Shown piece by piece: positions 36,285 to 45,449 of a stretch of DNA of 64,000 nt. Each line of letters opens with the position of its first letter. The first letter of the stretch is position 1. The notes under the pieces were generated by a model, which worked only from the letters and a program-made list of their open reading frames with translations, was not told the origin of the DNA and did not search any database. The stretch is from the NCBI GenBank assembly GCA_017792365.1, contig CP051229.1, positions 2,480,001 through 2,544,000 on the forward strand. The letters are read 5' to 3'. The translations under genes and the position numbers were made by a program. Origin of the DNA: Hyphomonas sp. GTDB taxonomy: Bacteria > Pseudomonadota > Alphaproteobacteria > Caulobacterales > Hyphomonadaceae.

Positions 36285-38048
36285 ATGAACAAAGCCGCCT
36301 CCAAGCCGAATGCCGTGCCCCAGACGACGGGCGAGAGCGCGCTTGTCGAACTTGCGAAAAAGTGGTCAGCGCCAGCGATTGCGCTCGATGCGGCAGGGCG
36401 AGTGATCGCTGCAAGTTCGCAATCGGGCATCACCACCGGCATGTCGCCGCCATTCCGCCCGCCGGAAGCGCCCGGACCGGCGTTGGCGAAGGATGCAACC
36501 GGCCGCCAGTGGCGGCTGTCTCAATTGGTAGGTGGCGAGAGGATCGCGATCGCCGACGCCAATACTGGCCTCGATGCCGAGACGCGATTCACCGCGGCGG
36601 TGAGTCACGAAATCCGTACCCCGCTGAATGGCATTCTCGGAATGACTGCGCTGCTGGAGGAAGGCGAACTCTCGCCAGCCCAGAAGGAGTACGCATCAGC
36701 GATCCGCAGCAGCGGCGCTCGGCTGCTGGATCTGCTCAACAACATCCTCGACTATTCCCGCATCGAAGCTGGCGACGTGCCTCTGGAGTACGCGCCGTTC
36801 AGTCCGGCCGACCTCGTTCAGGGTGTTGCTGAACTCCTCGCTCCGCGGGCTCACGCCGCCGGTCTGGACCTCGCAGCGGTGGTGGAACCTGAACTTGCGA
36901 CCCAGCTGGTGGGCGACGCAGGCAGGCTGCGGCAGATCCTGTTCAATCTTGCCGGCAATGCAGTGAAGTTCACCGAGTCTGGCGGCATCCTGATCTCCGC
37001 GCGTCGGGGCCGGAACGGGGAAGGTGTTGCATTCGTCGTCTGCGATACCGGCCGCGGCATTCCGGATGAGGCGCGCGAGCGCCTGTTCGAAGCATTCAGC
37101 CAGACCCGCGCAGATGACTCGACGCGCGACGGTGGCGTCGGTCTCGGCCTGGCCATCGTCGCGCAACTTGTCCGGGCCATGAAGGGACGGATTACAGTGC
37201 AATCCCAGCCGGGCCAGGGCGCGGCGTTTCGCGTCGACATCCCACTCTTTCCAGCGGTCGGGCACGGCGGCGCGCGCCGGGGCGATGCAGACCTGGATCT
37301 CGACATACTTCTCGATCTGCCGCCCGCATCGCGTGTCGCCTGTGCAATGGCCGCGGCGTCGCAAGACGCGCGTGTCTATGTCAGACGCCCGACAGGTCCG
37401 CGGAAGGTCGACGTCACGATTGCCGATGCGGCTCTGCCGCCAGCGCAGATCACGGCCATGGCGCGCGCAAATCCGACACTGGTGGTGCTGCGCCCGGAGG
37501 ACCGCTCGCGCATTCCCCAGTTCCGCGAGATGGGGTGCGCCGGTTATCTCATTCGTCCGCTCCGCGCACAGTCCATCATCGAGCGGGTAGGGCTGGCGAT
37601 GAGCGGCGAGGTCGTGGAGGCCGAGGACGAACTCGTCGAGGCGGCAGCTCGACCACGCGATGCCGGCCGCGTCCTGATCGCCGATGACAACGCCGTGAAC
37701 ACCTTGCTGGCTTCACGCGCGCTGACGTCCGCAGGGTTCCGCGTGGATACCGCAGGGACTGGCGCCGAAGCGCTGGAACGCGCCGGTGAAGTCGAATACG
37801 ATGTCATCTTCATGGATATCCGCATGCCAGTGATGGACGGCCTTGAGGCGACCCGGCGGATCCGGCGGCTGCCGGGTAGCGCTTCAACGACGCCGATTGT
37901 GGCGATCACGGCCGATATCAATCCTGAGCTCGAGGGTCGGGCTGAAGCGGCAGGCATTAATCAGCTGGCGGCGAAGCCGATCGATCCGCTGCAATTGCGG
38001 AAACTGGCCGAACTTTGGACAGGTTCACGTGCGCAGGCTGCCGAATGA
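36285..38048 (+). CDS. Soluble hybrid sensor histidine kinase with C-terminal receiver
   Basis: 587 aa, no membrane helix. An N-terminal PAS-like sensory region (about 30-105), HisKA with FTAAVSHEIRTPLNGILGM, HATPase with NLAGNAVKFTESGG, DTGRGIPDEARERLFEAFSQ and GGVGLGLAI, a diverged middle receiver-like region (about 345-440) lacking an obvious phospho-acceptor Asp, and a C-terminal REC domain with acidic pair ADDNAVN and phospho-acceptor DVIFMDIRMPVMDG, plus the Lys in AAKPID. It phosphorelays to an unknown Hpt partner. The stop overlaps the AmpG-like permease gene by 4 nt, so the two are co-translated. Confidence 0.92.
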   Translation: MNKAASKPNAVPQTTGESALVELAKKWSAPAIALDAAGRVIAASSQSGITTGMSPPFRPPEAPGPALAKDATGRQWRLSQLVGGERIAIADANTGLDAETRFTAAVSHEIRTPLNGILGMTALLEEGELSPAQKEYASAIRSSGARLLDLLNNILDYSRIEAGDVPLEYAPFSPADLVQGVAELLAPRAHAAGLDLAAVVEPELATQLVGDAGRLRQILFNLAGNAVKFTESGGILISARRGRNGEGVAFVVCDTGRGIPDEARERLFEAFSQTRADDSTRDGGVGLGLAIVAQLVRAMKGRITVQSQPGQGAAFRVDIPLFPAVGHGGARRGDADLDLDILLDLPPASRVACAMAAASQDARVYVRRPTGPRKVDVTIADAALPPAQITAMARANPTLVVLRPEDRSRIPQFREMGCAGYLIRPLRAQSIIERVGLAMSGEVVEAEDELVEAAARPRDAGRVLIADDNAVNTLLASRALTSAGFRVDTAGTGAEALERAGEVEYDVIFMDIRMPVMDGLEATRRIRRLPGSASTTPIVAITADINPELEGRAEAAGINQLAAKPIDPLQLRKLAELWTGSRAQAAE

Positions 38049-39802
38049 GCGGACAGAGCACGACGGACATCCCAGACAAGGAGCGCCCGCGCTGGGAGCG
38101 GGCGCTGCGATCGCTCGGCGAGCGGAAGATGCTGGCGATGCTTCTCCTGTCGTTCGCGGCAGGGATCCCCTACGGCGCAGTGCTGGGCACGCTCAACGCC
38201 TGGCTGACTGCTGAGGGCATCACGCCGGCCGAAATCGGGGTGCTCGGGTTCATCATCCTCGCATACAGCTACAAGTTCATCTGGGCGCCCGGCTTCCAGA
38301 AGGCCTGGTTTCCGAAGATCGGCATCCCCGGCTTGCACGGGCTCGGCCCCCGGCGGGCATGGCTCCTGACCATGCAGGCGGTCATCGCCGTACTGCTGGC
38401 TCTGCTCGCATTCTCCCAGCCGGCGACCGCGATCGGCTACGTAGCGCTTGTCGGCGTGCTCGTCGCGTTCTCGTCCGCCACGCACGACATCGTCCTGGAA
38501 GCCTGGCGGATCGAGATCGCCGAGAGCGATGAAGACAAGGACCTGATGTCGGCTGTCTATCAGTTCGGCTATCGCATCGCCGGTCTGTTTACCGGGCTAT
38601 TCGCGCTGATGCTTGCGGACCACATCCCGTGGTCGATGATCTACGGCATGATCGCCGTGGGGATGCTGATCGCGGCGATCGGTTCAATCATCGCGCCTGA
38701 GCCGGACCACAGCCGGATGCAGGTGAACGGCGTCGACGCCCGGCCGAGCTTCGCTAGCAAACTACGGCCCAGCACAATCAGACTTTCAATGCTGGGCGTA
38801 GCGATAGGTTGGGCGATCGCCATCACCATGATCGTAACGTTCGCCGTGTCATCTCTGGGCGCAGAAGACCCGCCGAGCGCTGCCGTCTTCACGCGCGAAC
38901 AGGGTCCGATCATCGTGATCCTCTCGATCATTGTTCCGGGCATCCTCGGCGCCGTCTTGCTGCGCTATTCGCCTCAGGCCGGTTCACATCTCGTGGACCG
39001 CGGCGGAAGGGCGGACCGTGCGGCGCAGGCGCTGTTTCACACGATCCTCGACCCGCTGATGGACCTCATTCAGCGCTTGAAGTGGGCGACCGTGCTCATC
39101 CTGGCTCTGGTGCTGTCGTACCGCTTCGTGGATCTGATCTGGGGAGGCTTCGCCTATCCGTTTTACCTCGGCGATCCGACGGTCATGCAGATCGTGAACC
39201 CGGGAGTCAGCCTGGGAGCGCTGGGACACACCAATACAGACGTTGCGATCGCCTCCAAGACCTTTGGCGTACTGGCGACCGTTGCGGGAGCGGCCGTTGG
39301 CGGCGCCATGCTGCTGTTTGTCGGCAGATTGCCTTGCCTGTTCATTGGCGCTTTCCTCAGCGCAATCACCAACCTTCTGTTTGCCGACCTCGCCATCGGA
39401 GGCGCCGGTATGGATGCATTTCTGGCATTCACTGGTCTCGATAACGCGCTGTCGATTGTCGGGATGGATCAGAGGCTGGCGCGGCTGACGGTCGCCATCG
39501 CCATGGAGAACCTCGCTGGCGGGCTTGCAAGTGTCGCGTTCGTGGCGTTCCTGACTTCAATCGTGAACCCGGCATTCGCCGCGGTGCAGTACGCGCTGCT
39601 TGTCTCGCTCACGATGCTGATCGGCTCGCTGGGCCGCGGCGCGATGGGTGAGTACATCGACAATTACGGCTTCCACGACTTCTTCGTGCTGACAGCGTGG
39701 CTTGGCGGGATCGCCGTGCTGCTCACGGCCATCGAGTGGGCGCGCCAGAAGCTGGCGCCTGGCGGCGCGCCGCTTCAAACGGAAACGGCCCCGGCGGAGT
39801 AG
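38045..39802 (+). CDS. AmpG-like MFS permease
   Basis: 585 aa. Start MSGQSTTDIPDKER, overlapping the kinase stop (ATGA). About 12-14 hydrophobic helices. LLLSFAAGIPYGAVLGTLNAWLTAEGITPAEIGVLGFIILAYSYKFIWAP and FSSATHDIVLEAWRIEI match the AmpG/PAT family, which imports anhydromuropeptides or acetyl-CoA. It is longer than E. coli AmpG (491), with an extra loop around residues 310-350. Peptidoglycan recycling is the most likely role, not proved. Confidence 0.88.
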   Translation: MSGQSTTDIPDKERPRWERALRSLGERKMLAMLLLSFAAGIPYGAVLGTLNAWLTAEGITPAEIGVLGFIILAYSYKFIWAPGFQKAWFPKIGIPGLHGLGPRRAWLLTMQAVIAVLLALLAFSQPATAIGYVALVGVLVAFSSATHDIVLEAWRIEIAESDEDKDLMSAVYQFGYRIAGLFTGLFALMLADHIPWSMIYGMIAVGMLIAAIGSIIAPEPDHSRMQVNGVDARPSFASKLRPSTIRLSMLGVAIGWAIAITMIVTFAVSSLGAEDPPSAAVFTREQGPIIVILSIIVPGILGAVLLRYSPQAGSHLVDRGGRADRAAQALFHTILDPLMDLIQRLKWATVLILALVLSYRFVDLIWGGFAYPFYLGDPTVMQIVNPGVSLGALGHTNTDVAIASKTFGVLATVAGAAVGGAMLLFVGRLPCLFIGAFLSAITNLLFADLAIGGAGMDAFLAFTGLDNALSIVGMDQRLARLTVAIAMENLAGGLASVAFVAFLTSIVNPAFAAVQYALLVSLTMLIGSLGRGAMGEYIDNYGFHDFFVLTAWLGGIAVLLTAIEWARQKLAPGGAPLQTETAPAE

Positions 39803-39807
39803 GGCGG

Positions 39808-42075
39808 TCAGCTCTGCGGCGAGTAAGCTGCGAACGCGGCCAGGTTGACGATCTCCTGAACCTTGGCGTCCAGGGGCGCGATCTGCACCGACTTGTCCAG
39901 ACCATCCAGCAGCGGGCCAATGACCGTTGCCCCGCCGAGCACTGCGGCAATCTTCGTCGAGATCGCTGCGGAGTGTACCGCTGGCATGACCAGAACGTTG
40001 GCCGGACCCGACAAGCGTGAGAACGGGTAAAGCTTCTGCGCCTCGGGGTTGAGGGCGACATCGACCGCCATCTCGCCTTCATACTCGAACTCGATATCGC
40101 CGCGCTGGTCGAGGATCGACACGGCGTCGCGAACCTTCTCCATCCGCTCACCCGGCGGGTTGCCGAACGTCGAGAAGGACAGGAACGCAACGCGCGGCGT
40201 GAAGCCCAGTCGCTTGGCTGTGCGCGCGGCCGACAGACCGATCTCCGCCAGATCGCCAGCATCAGGCATCTCGGTCACGCCGGTATCCGCAATCAGCATC
40301 GGTCCGCTCTTGCCGATCACGATGGTCGCGCCGATCGCCCGCGCTTCCTTTGACCGGTCGATCGCTAGCGAGATTTCTTCAAAGCTTGTCGCGAAGTTGC
40401 GTGTGACGCCGGTGACCATGCCATCTGCATGATTCAGCGCGACCATACAGGCCGCGAACACGTTGCGATCATTGTTCACCCGCCGCTGCACGTCGCGCAG
40501 CAGGTAGCCGTGCCGCTGCAGGCGTGCGTAGAGGTAGTTGAGGTATTCCTCGTTCCGCTCCGACATCCGTGCGTTGATAATCACGAGCTCGCCCTCGGGC
40601 ACGCCGAGCGCCTTCATGTTCTGCGCGACCTGTTCCTCGCGCCCGACCAGCACGGGTTCGCCAAGGCCCTGCGACTTGAAAGCGTAGGCAGCCCGGATCA
40701 CCGATGGTTCTTCGCCCTCTGCAAAGACGATCCGCTTTGGCTTCGGTTCGTTGCGGACAGCGCCGTGGATGCGCTGGATGAACGAAGCCGCCGGATCGAG
40801 GCGCTGCGCGAGGCGATCGCGATAGGCTTCCATGTCTTCAATCGGTTTGCGCGCGACGCCGGTGTCCATGGCCGCCTGCGCAACGAATGGCGGGATGTAC
40901 CAGATCAGCCGCGGATCGAACGGGGCAGGGATGATGTACTCCGGGCCGAATCTCATCCGGGCGCCGTGATAGGCGGTCGAGACCTCGTCAGGCACGTCCT
41001 CACGCGCAAGCTGTGCGAGCGCGCGTGCGGCCGCCACCTTCATCTCTTCGTTGATCGTGCGCGCGCGCACATCCAGCGCACCGCGGAATATGTAGGGGAA
41101 GCCGAGGACGTTGTTGACCTGGTTCGGATAGTCGGAGCGACCCGTCGCCATGATCGCGTCCTTGCGAACCGCGCGGACTTCTTCGGGTGTGATCTCAGGA
41201 TCAGGGTTGGCCATCGCAAAGATGATCGGGTTGGCCGCCATCGACTTGACCATGTCCTGCGTGACGGCGCCTTTCACCGACAGGCCGAGAAAGCAGTCGG
41301 CGCCCTCCATGGCTTCGGCCAGCGTCCGCTTCTTCGTCTTGACCGCGAAACCCGACTTGAACTGGTCGACATCGGTCCGGTCTGTGTGGATGACCCCCTT
41401 GGAATCGCAGAGCAGGATGTTTTCCGGACGCACGCCGAGGTGCCGTATGAGTCCCGAGACCGAGATACCGGCGGCGCCGGCGCCCGATACCGCGACGGTC
41501 AGGTCGGACAGACGCCGCCCCGTGATCTCGCATGCATTGATGAGGCCGGCGGCGGCAATGATCGCTGTCCCGTGCTGGTCATCGTGGAAGACCGGGATAT
41601 CCAGCTGCTCGCGCAGCTCGCTCTCGATGATGAAGCAGGCTGGTGAGCCGATGTCCTCAAGGTTGATGCCGCCGAAGGTGGGCGCAATGGCGGCCACGCA
41701 CTCGATGAACTTGGCAGGGTCTTTCTGGTCCACCTCGATATCGATCGAATCGACATCGGCGAACCGCTTGAACAGGACCGACTTGCCTTCCATCACCGGT
41801 TTGGAGGCCAACGCGCCAAGATCGCCAAGCCCGAGGATCGCGGTTCCATTAGATACGACCGCGACAAGATTGCCCTTGGACGTGTAGTCGTAGGCGGTGT
41901 CCGGGTCGCGCGCGATTTCCTTGACCGGCACGGCGACGCCCGGGGAATAGGCAAGCGCGAGATCGCGCTGGGTGGCCATGGGCTTCGTCGGCGTGACCGA
42001 TAGTTTGCCGGGGCGCGGCAACTTGTGAAACGCGAGCGCTTCCTCTTCGGTCAGGGGTACATTGGTTGGGGGCAT
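39808..42075 (-). CDS. maeB: NADP-dependent malic enzyme with phosphotransacetylase-like domain
   Basis: 755 aa, two domains. Residues 1-430: malic enzyme (MATQRDLALAYSPGVAVPVKEIA, VFHDDQHGTA, VAVSGAGAAGISVSGLIRHLGV). Residues about 440-755: a phosphate acetyltransferase-like region (RIVFAEGEEPSVIRAAYAF, IINARMSERNEEYLNYLY, LNHADGMVTGVTRNFATSFEE) thought to bind acetyl-CoA as a regulator. It decarboxylates malate to pyruvate with NADP. Divergent from mutS with 94 nt between, a gene pair conserved in the class. Confidence 0.96.
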   Translation of the reverse strand: MPPTNVPLTEEEALAFHKLPRPGKLSVTPTKPMATQRDLALAYSPGVAVPVKEIARDPDTAYDYTSKGNLVAVVSNGTAILGLGDLGALASKPVMEGKSVLFKRFADVDSIDIEVDQKDPAKFIECVAAIAPTFGGINLEDIGSPACFIIESELREQLDIPVFHDDQHGTAIIAAAGLINACEITGRRLSDLTVAVSGAGAAGISVSGLIRHLGVRPENILLCDSKGVIHTDRTDVDQFKSGFAVKTKKRTLAEAMEGADCFLGLSVKGAVTQDMVKSMAANPIIFAMANPDPEITPEEVRAVRKDAIMATGRSDYPNQVNNVLGFPYIFRGALDVRARTINEEMKVAAARALAQLAREDVPDEVSTAYHGARMRFGPEYIIPAPFDPRLIWYIPPFVAQAAMDTGVARKPIEDMEAYRDRLAQRLDPAASFIQRIHGAVRNEPKPKRIVFAEGEEPSVIRAAYAFKSQGLGEPVLVGREEQVAQNMKALGVPEGELVIINARMSERNEEYLNYLYARLQRHGYLLRDVQRRVNNDRNVFAACMVALNHADGMVTGVTRNFATSFEEISLAIDRSKEARAIGATIVIGKSGPMLIADTGVTEMPDAGDLAEIGLSAARTAKRLGFTPRVAFLSFSTFGNPPGERMEKVRDAVSILDQRGDIEFEYEGEMAVDVALNPEAQKLYPFSRLSGPANVLVMPAVHSAAISTKIAAVLGGATVIGPLLDGLDKSVQIAPLDAKVQEIVNLAAFAAYSPQS

Positions 42076-42169
42076 GTTGAGTCGGGGCTTGAGGTGTCGG
42101 TTTGTCGTCGTCTAGGCAGGGGCGTACCCGCACGGGGCACAGTGGCTGGAGCGCATTCAGCCGGAAACC

Positions 42170-44975
42170 ATGGCTGAATCAAGCATGAAGACCAAGGGAT
42201 CCGCCTCGACAACTGCGGCGAAATCGTCCCCGACCAAGCGCAAGGGCGGGAGCGTACAGGATATTTTGCCCGCCGAAGAGTCGGCCGCAGGGCAGAAATC
42301 GCCGCCGGACAAGGCTGTGACGCCGTTCATGGCGCAATATCTCGAAGCCAAGGCGGATCATCCCGACGCCCTGTTGTTTTTCAGAATGGGCGACTTTTAC
42401 GAACTGTTCTTCGAAGATGCGAAACAGGCGGCGGCAGCGCTCGACATCACGCTGACCCACCGGGGCCAGCACAAGGGCGATCCGATCCCGATGGCGGGCG
42501 TCCCCCATCACTCCTCGGACGCATATCTCGCGCGGCTGATCCGCAAGGGCTTTCGCGTCGCGATCTGCGAGCAGGTAGAGGATCCCGCAGAGGCCAGGAA
42601 ACGGGGATCGAAGGCTGTCGTCAGGCGTGAAGTGGTGCGGGTCGTCACGCCCGGTACCCTCACTGAAGATACGCTGCTTGAACCGCGCACCTCCAACCGC
42701 ATCGCGGCGCTCGGCTACGCCAAGGGTCGAACCGAGGTCGGTCTCGCCATTGCCGATGTCTCGACGGGACAGATTGAATTCCTGCGCGCCGCGCCGGGAG
42801 CGGAAGGGGAGGCGATCGCCGCGTGCAGCCCGAAGGAATGCCTGGTGGCGGAGGCCAATGCATCTGACTGCGCTGACCTGGTCGAGCTGGTAGGGGCGCA
42901 GTTGGTCGTGCGCCCCGATGCCCGTTCCGGCGCACAACTCGGCGAGACCCTGATCAAGCAGGTCTATGGCGTCTCGTCGATTGACGGATTTGGCGACTTC
43001 AACCGCGCGGAACTGTCTGCGTGTGCGCTCCTGCTCGATTATCTCTCGCTGACACAGGCTGGACGGCAGGCGCGTCTGGATCCGCCGAAGAGGAGCGGCC
43101 CGGGAGAATTCCTTGCGATTGACGCAGCCACACGCGCCAGCCTGGAAATCGATCGAACGCTCTCTGGCGACCGGAATGGCTCGCTGGTCGACACGGTTGA
43201 CCGCACGGTCACAGCGCCTGGCGCGCGGCTGCTGGCGACCAATCTCTCGCGACCGCTTCGCGACGTGGACGCCATCACCGCAAGGCACGATGCCGCCGCG
43301 ATGTTCCTCGATGCCCGCGGGGCGCGAGCTGACGTTCGCTCGCTCTTGAAATCCTCGGCTGACCTGGAGCGCGCGCGCATGCGGCTGCTCTATGGGCGCG
43401 GCGGTCCGCGCGACCTTGCAGCCATCGCGAATGGACTTTCGCTCGGTGAGCAGATCGCTGCAATCCTCGAGCGCGAAGGCGCCCCGCTGGCAGAACTCGT
43501 GAGCCGGGCGGCGCAGTGTCTCTCGATGGCGGACAAGCCGGACCTGGCGACCTTCGTCGCGGATCTTGAAAACGCCCTCGCGGCCGAACTCCCGGTCCAC
43601 ACCCGCGACGGCGGCTTCGTCGCGGCCGGTTACGATCCGGCGCTGGATGAAGCGCGCTCACTCCGCGAGAATGCGCGCGGCGTGATCGCCGAACTCGAAG
43701 CGCGTTACGCCAAGGCGACCGGCGTCAGCGCGCTGAAGATTAAGTACAACAATGTACTGGGCTACTTCATTGAGGTCACCGCGCGGCACGCGGATGCGCT
43801 GACACGCGATGAGCATGCCGCAACGTTCACGCACCGGCAGTCGCTCGCCAACGCCGTGCGTTTCTCCACGCTCGAGGTCTCAGAGCTTGAGGCGCGGATT
43901 TCGCGCGCCGATCAGGAAGCGCTTGAGCGCGAAACAGCAATCTTCAACGGCTTTGTCTCGAGGCTTGAGAAGCTTGGCGCCGCCGTTGCGGCGGCGGCCA
44001 GCGCGCTCGCGGAACTCGACGTGGCAAGTGCTGCCGCGGAGTGGGCCGATGAGACTGGCAGTGTCCGGCCTGAACTGACAACCGAACCGGTCTTTTGCGC
44101 GGTCGACCTGCGCCACCCGGTTGTCGAAGCGGCCCTCCGCAGGGAGGGGAGGGCTTTACCGCCAACTCTTGCGAACTCGATGCATCGGGAAACGCCGGCC
44201 CCAGGCTGACGCTCGTCACCGGGCCGAACATGTCGGGCAAGTCGACCTTCCTGCGTCAGGCGGCGCTGGCGGTCATACTCGCCCAGGCCGGCTTCTTTGT
44301 TCCGGCGGCTAGCCTCAGGCTCGGCGTCGCCGATCGCGTCTTCTCCCGGGTCGGGGCGGCCGACGATCTCTCGCGGGGGCGGTCGACGTTCATGGTCGAA
44401 ATGATCGAGACCGCCGCGATCCTCAATCTTTCCACGGCACACTCATTCGTCATCCTCGATGAGGTCGGTCGCGGCACCGCGACCTGGGACGGGATGTCGA
44501 TCGCGTGGGCGGTGGTTGAGCATCTGCATGACGTGAACAGGTGCCGCGCATTGTTCGCAACTCATTACCACGAGCTGACCAGCCTCGCGGATACCCTCCA
44601 GGCGTGCGCGAATGTGTCCTTGCGTGCCAAGGAGTGGAAGGGCGACCTCATCTTCCTCCACGCAGTTCAGCCCGGCCCGGCCGATCGGTCCTACGGCGTG
44701 CAGGTTGCGAAACTCGCGGGCATGCCTGGAGCCGCCGTGAAGCGCGCCAAAGCCATCCTTGAGCGGCTGGAGTCGGAGAACCCGTCCGGGACCGGTTGAA
44801 CGATCTGCCGCTCTTTGCCGATTTCGCTGCGAAGGAAGAGGCGGCGCCGGCCTCGGAAGAGGGGCGTCGGCTGTTGGAGATTGTCGAGACGATCGATCCC
44901 GACGCGCTCACCCCTCGAGACGCCCTCGAGCTCATCTATCAGCTGCGCAACTTGGCGAGCGGCGACCAGAAGTAA
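42170..44975 (+). pseudogene. mutS: mutS, mismatch-repair ATPase, interrupted by two one-base frameshifts (real or sequencing error)
   Basis: MutS recognises mismatches and small loops. Domain order: K-rich N-tail, mismatch-binding domain with [29 protein letters not shown] (Phe-x-Glu), connector, core and clamp (to about residue 640). Frame 1 goes off after AALRREG near 44146 and stops at 44209. In the next frame [19 protein letters not shown] leads to Walker [15 protein letters not shown], signature [14 protein letters not shown], Walker [16 protein letters not shown] and the THYHEL segment, to a stop at 44799. A third frame then gives [11 protein letters not shown] and DPDALTPRDALELIYQLRN to TAA 44973-44975, the usual C-terminus. 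Two missing Gs (runs 44146-44149 and 44788-44790) restore a 935-aa MutS. If real, the protein has no ATPase domain in frame. Confidence 0.9.
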
Positions 44976-45100
44976 ATTTGGCCATCTTGCGGCGAAAGGC
45001 GCCACACCTCGGCGGCCAAATTCGCCAATCGCCTTGCGCGGTCTTCCGGCAAGATCAAGAAAAGCCAATGTAAACAAAGCCAAACGTGCTTAACAAAAGA

Positions 45101-45116
45101 TGGCATGGGGTTTGCA
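45101..45116 (+). promoter_or_regulatory. Sigma-54 (RpoN) promoter
   Basis: TGGCATGGGGTTTGCA matches the -24/-12 consensus TGGCACG-N4-TTGCA with the invariant GG (45102-45103) and GC (45114-45115) exactly 12 nt apart. Transcription would start near 45128, about 58 nt before the ATG of the small ORF. It is the best single promoter match in the window. Confidence 0.65.
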
Positions 45117-45185
45117 AAATATCTGGCACGGCCGCAGAGACCCGAAGGGCAGAACGGCCGGCAACAAAAGCCAGGAGAACAAAAA

Positions 45186-45413
45186 ATGCGCGGTCTGAAC
45201 GAGCTTCCCAAACCTGCCGACATCGATGTCTACGCCAGCCTGATGCTGGTCGTGAGCGGCCTCGGCGCCTTCGTCTACACCCTTTCAGCGCAACCGGCCG
45301 GTCGCCTGACACCCGGCGAGTTCCTCCCCGAGCCAACAGGCGCACTCGCCGAGCCCGGCCGCCACAAAATGGCAGCCGGGCTTCGGCTATTTGGTCAGGC
45401 GGCGCCTTGGTGA
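45186..45413 (+). CDS. 75-aa membrane microprotein between mutS and glnD
   Basis: The ATG at 45186 has a perfect AGGAGA 7 nt upstream. The protein has an acidic short N-terminus (MRGLNELPKPADIDVY), one hydrophobic helix (about residues 17-36, ASLMLVVSGLGAFVYTLSA) and a Pro/Gly-rich cytoplasmic or periplasmic tail, likely one membrane pass. I do not recognise a family. Strong ribosome site, sigma-54 promoter and clean composition argue for a real gene. It lies between the mutS end and glnD (nitrogen sensing), 36 nt before glnD, so RpoN control could relate to nitrogen. Confidence 0.7.
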   Translation: MRGLNELPKPADIDVYASLMLVVSGLGAFVYTLSAQPAGRLTPGEFLPEPTGALAEPGRHKMAAGLRLFGQAAPW

Positions 45414-45449
45414 CTGTATCGTTCGCATGAACCCCGCTATTCAGGCCCT

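Noticed and set aside
34955-36442. 495-aa open frame antisense to comM
   Set aside because: Composition is Arg/Cys/His-rich as expected from reading the opposite strand; comM motifs are complete.
42179-43600. 473-aa open frame antisense to mutS
   Set aside because: Shadow frame; no start signal and no recognisable domain.
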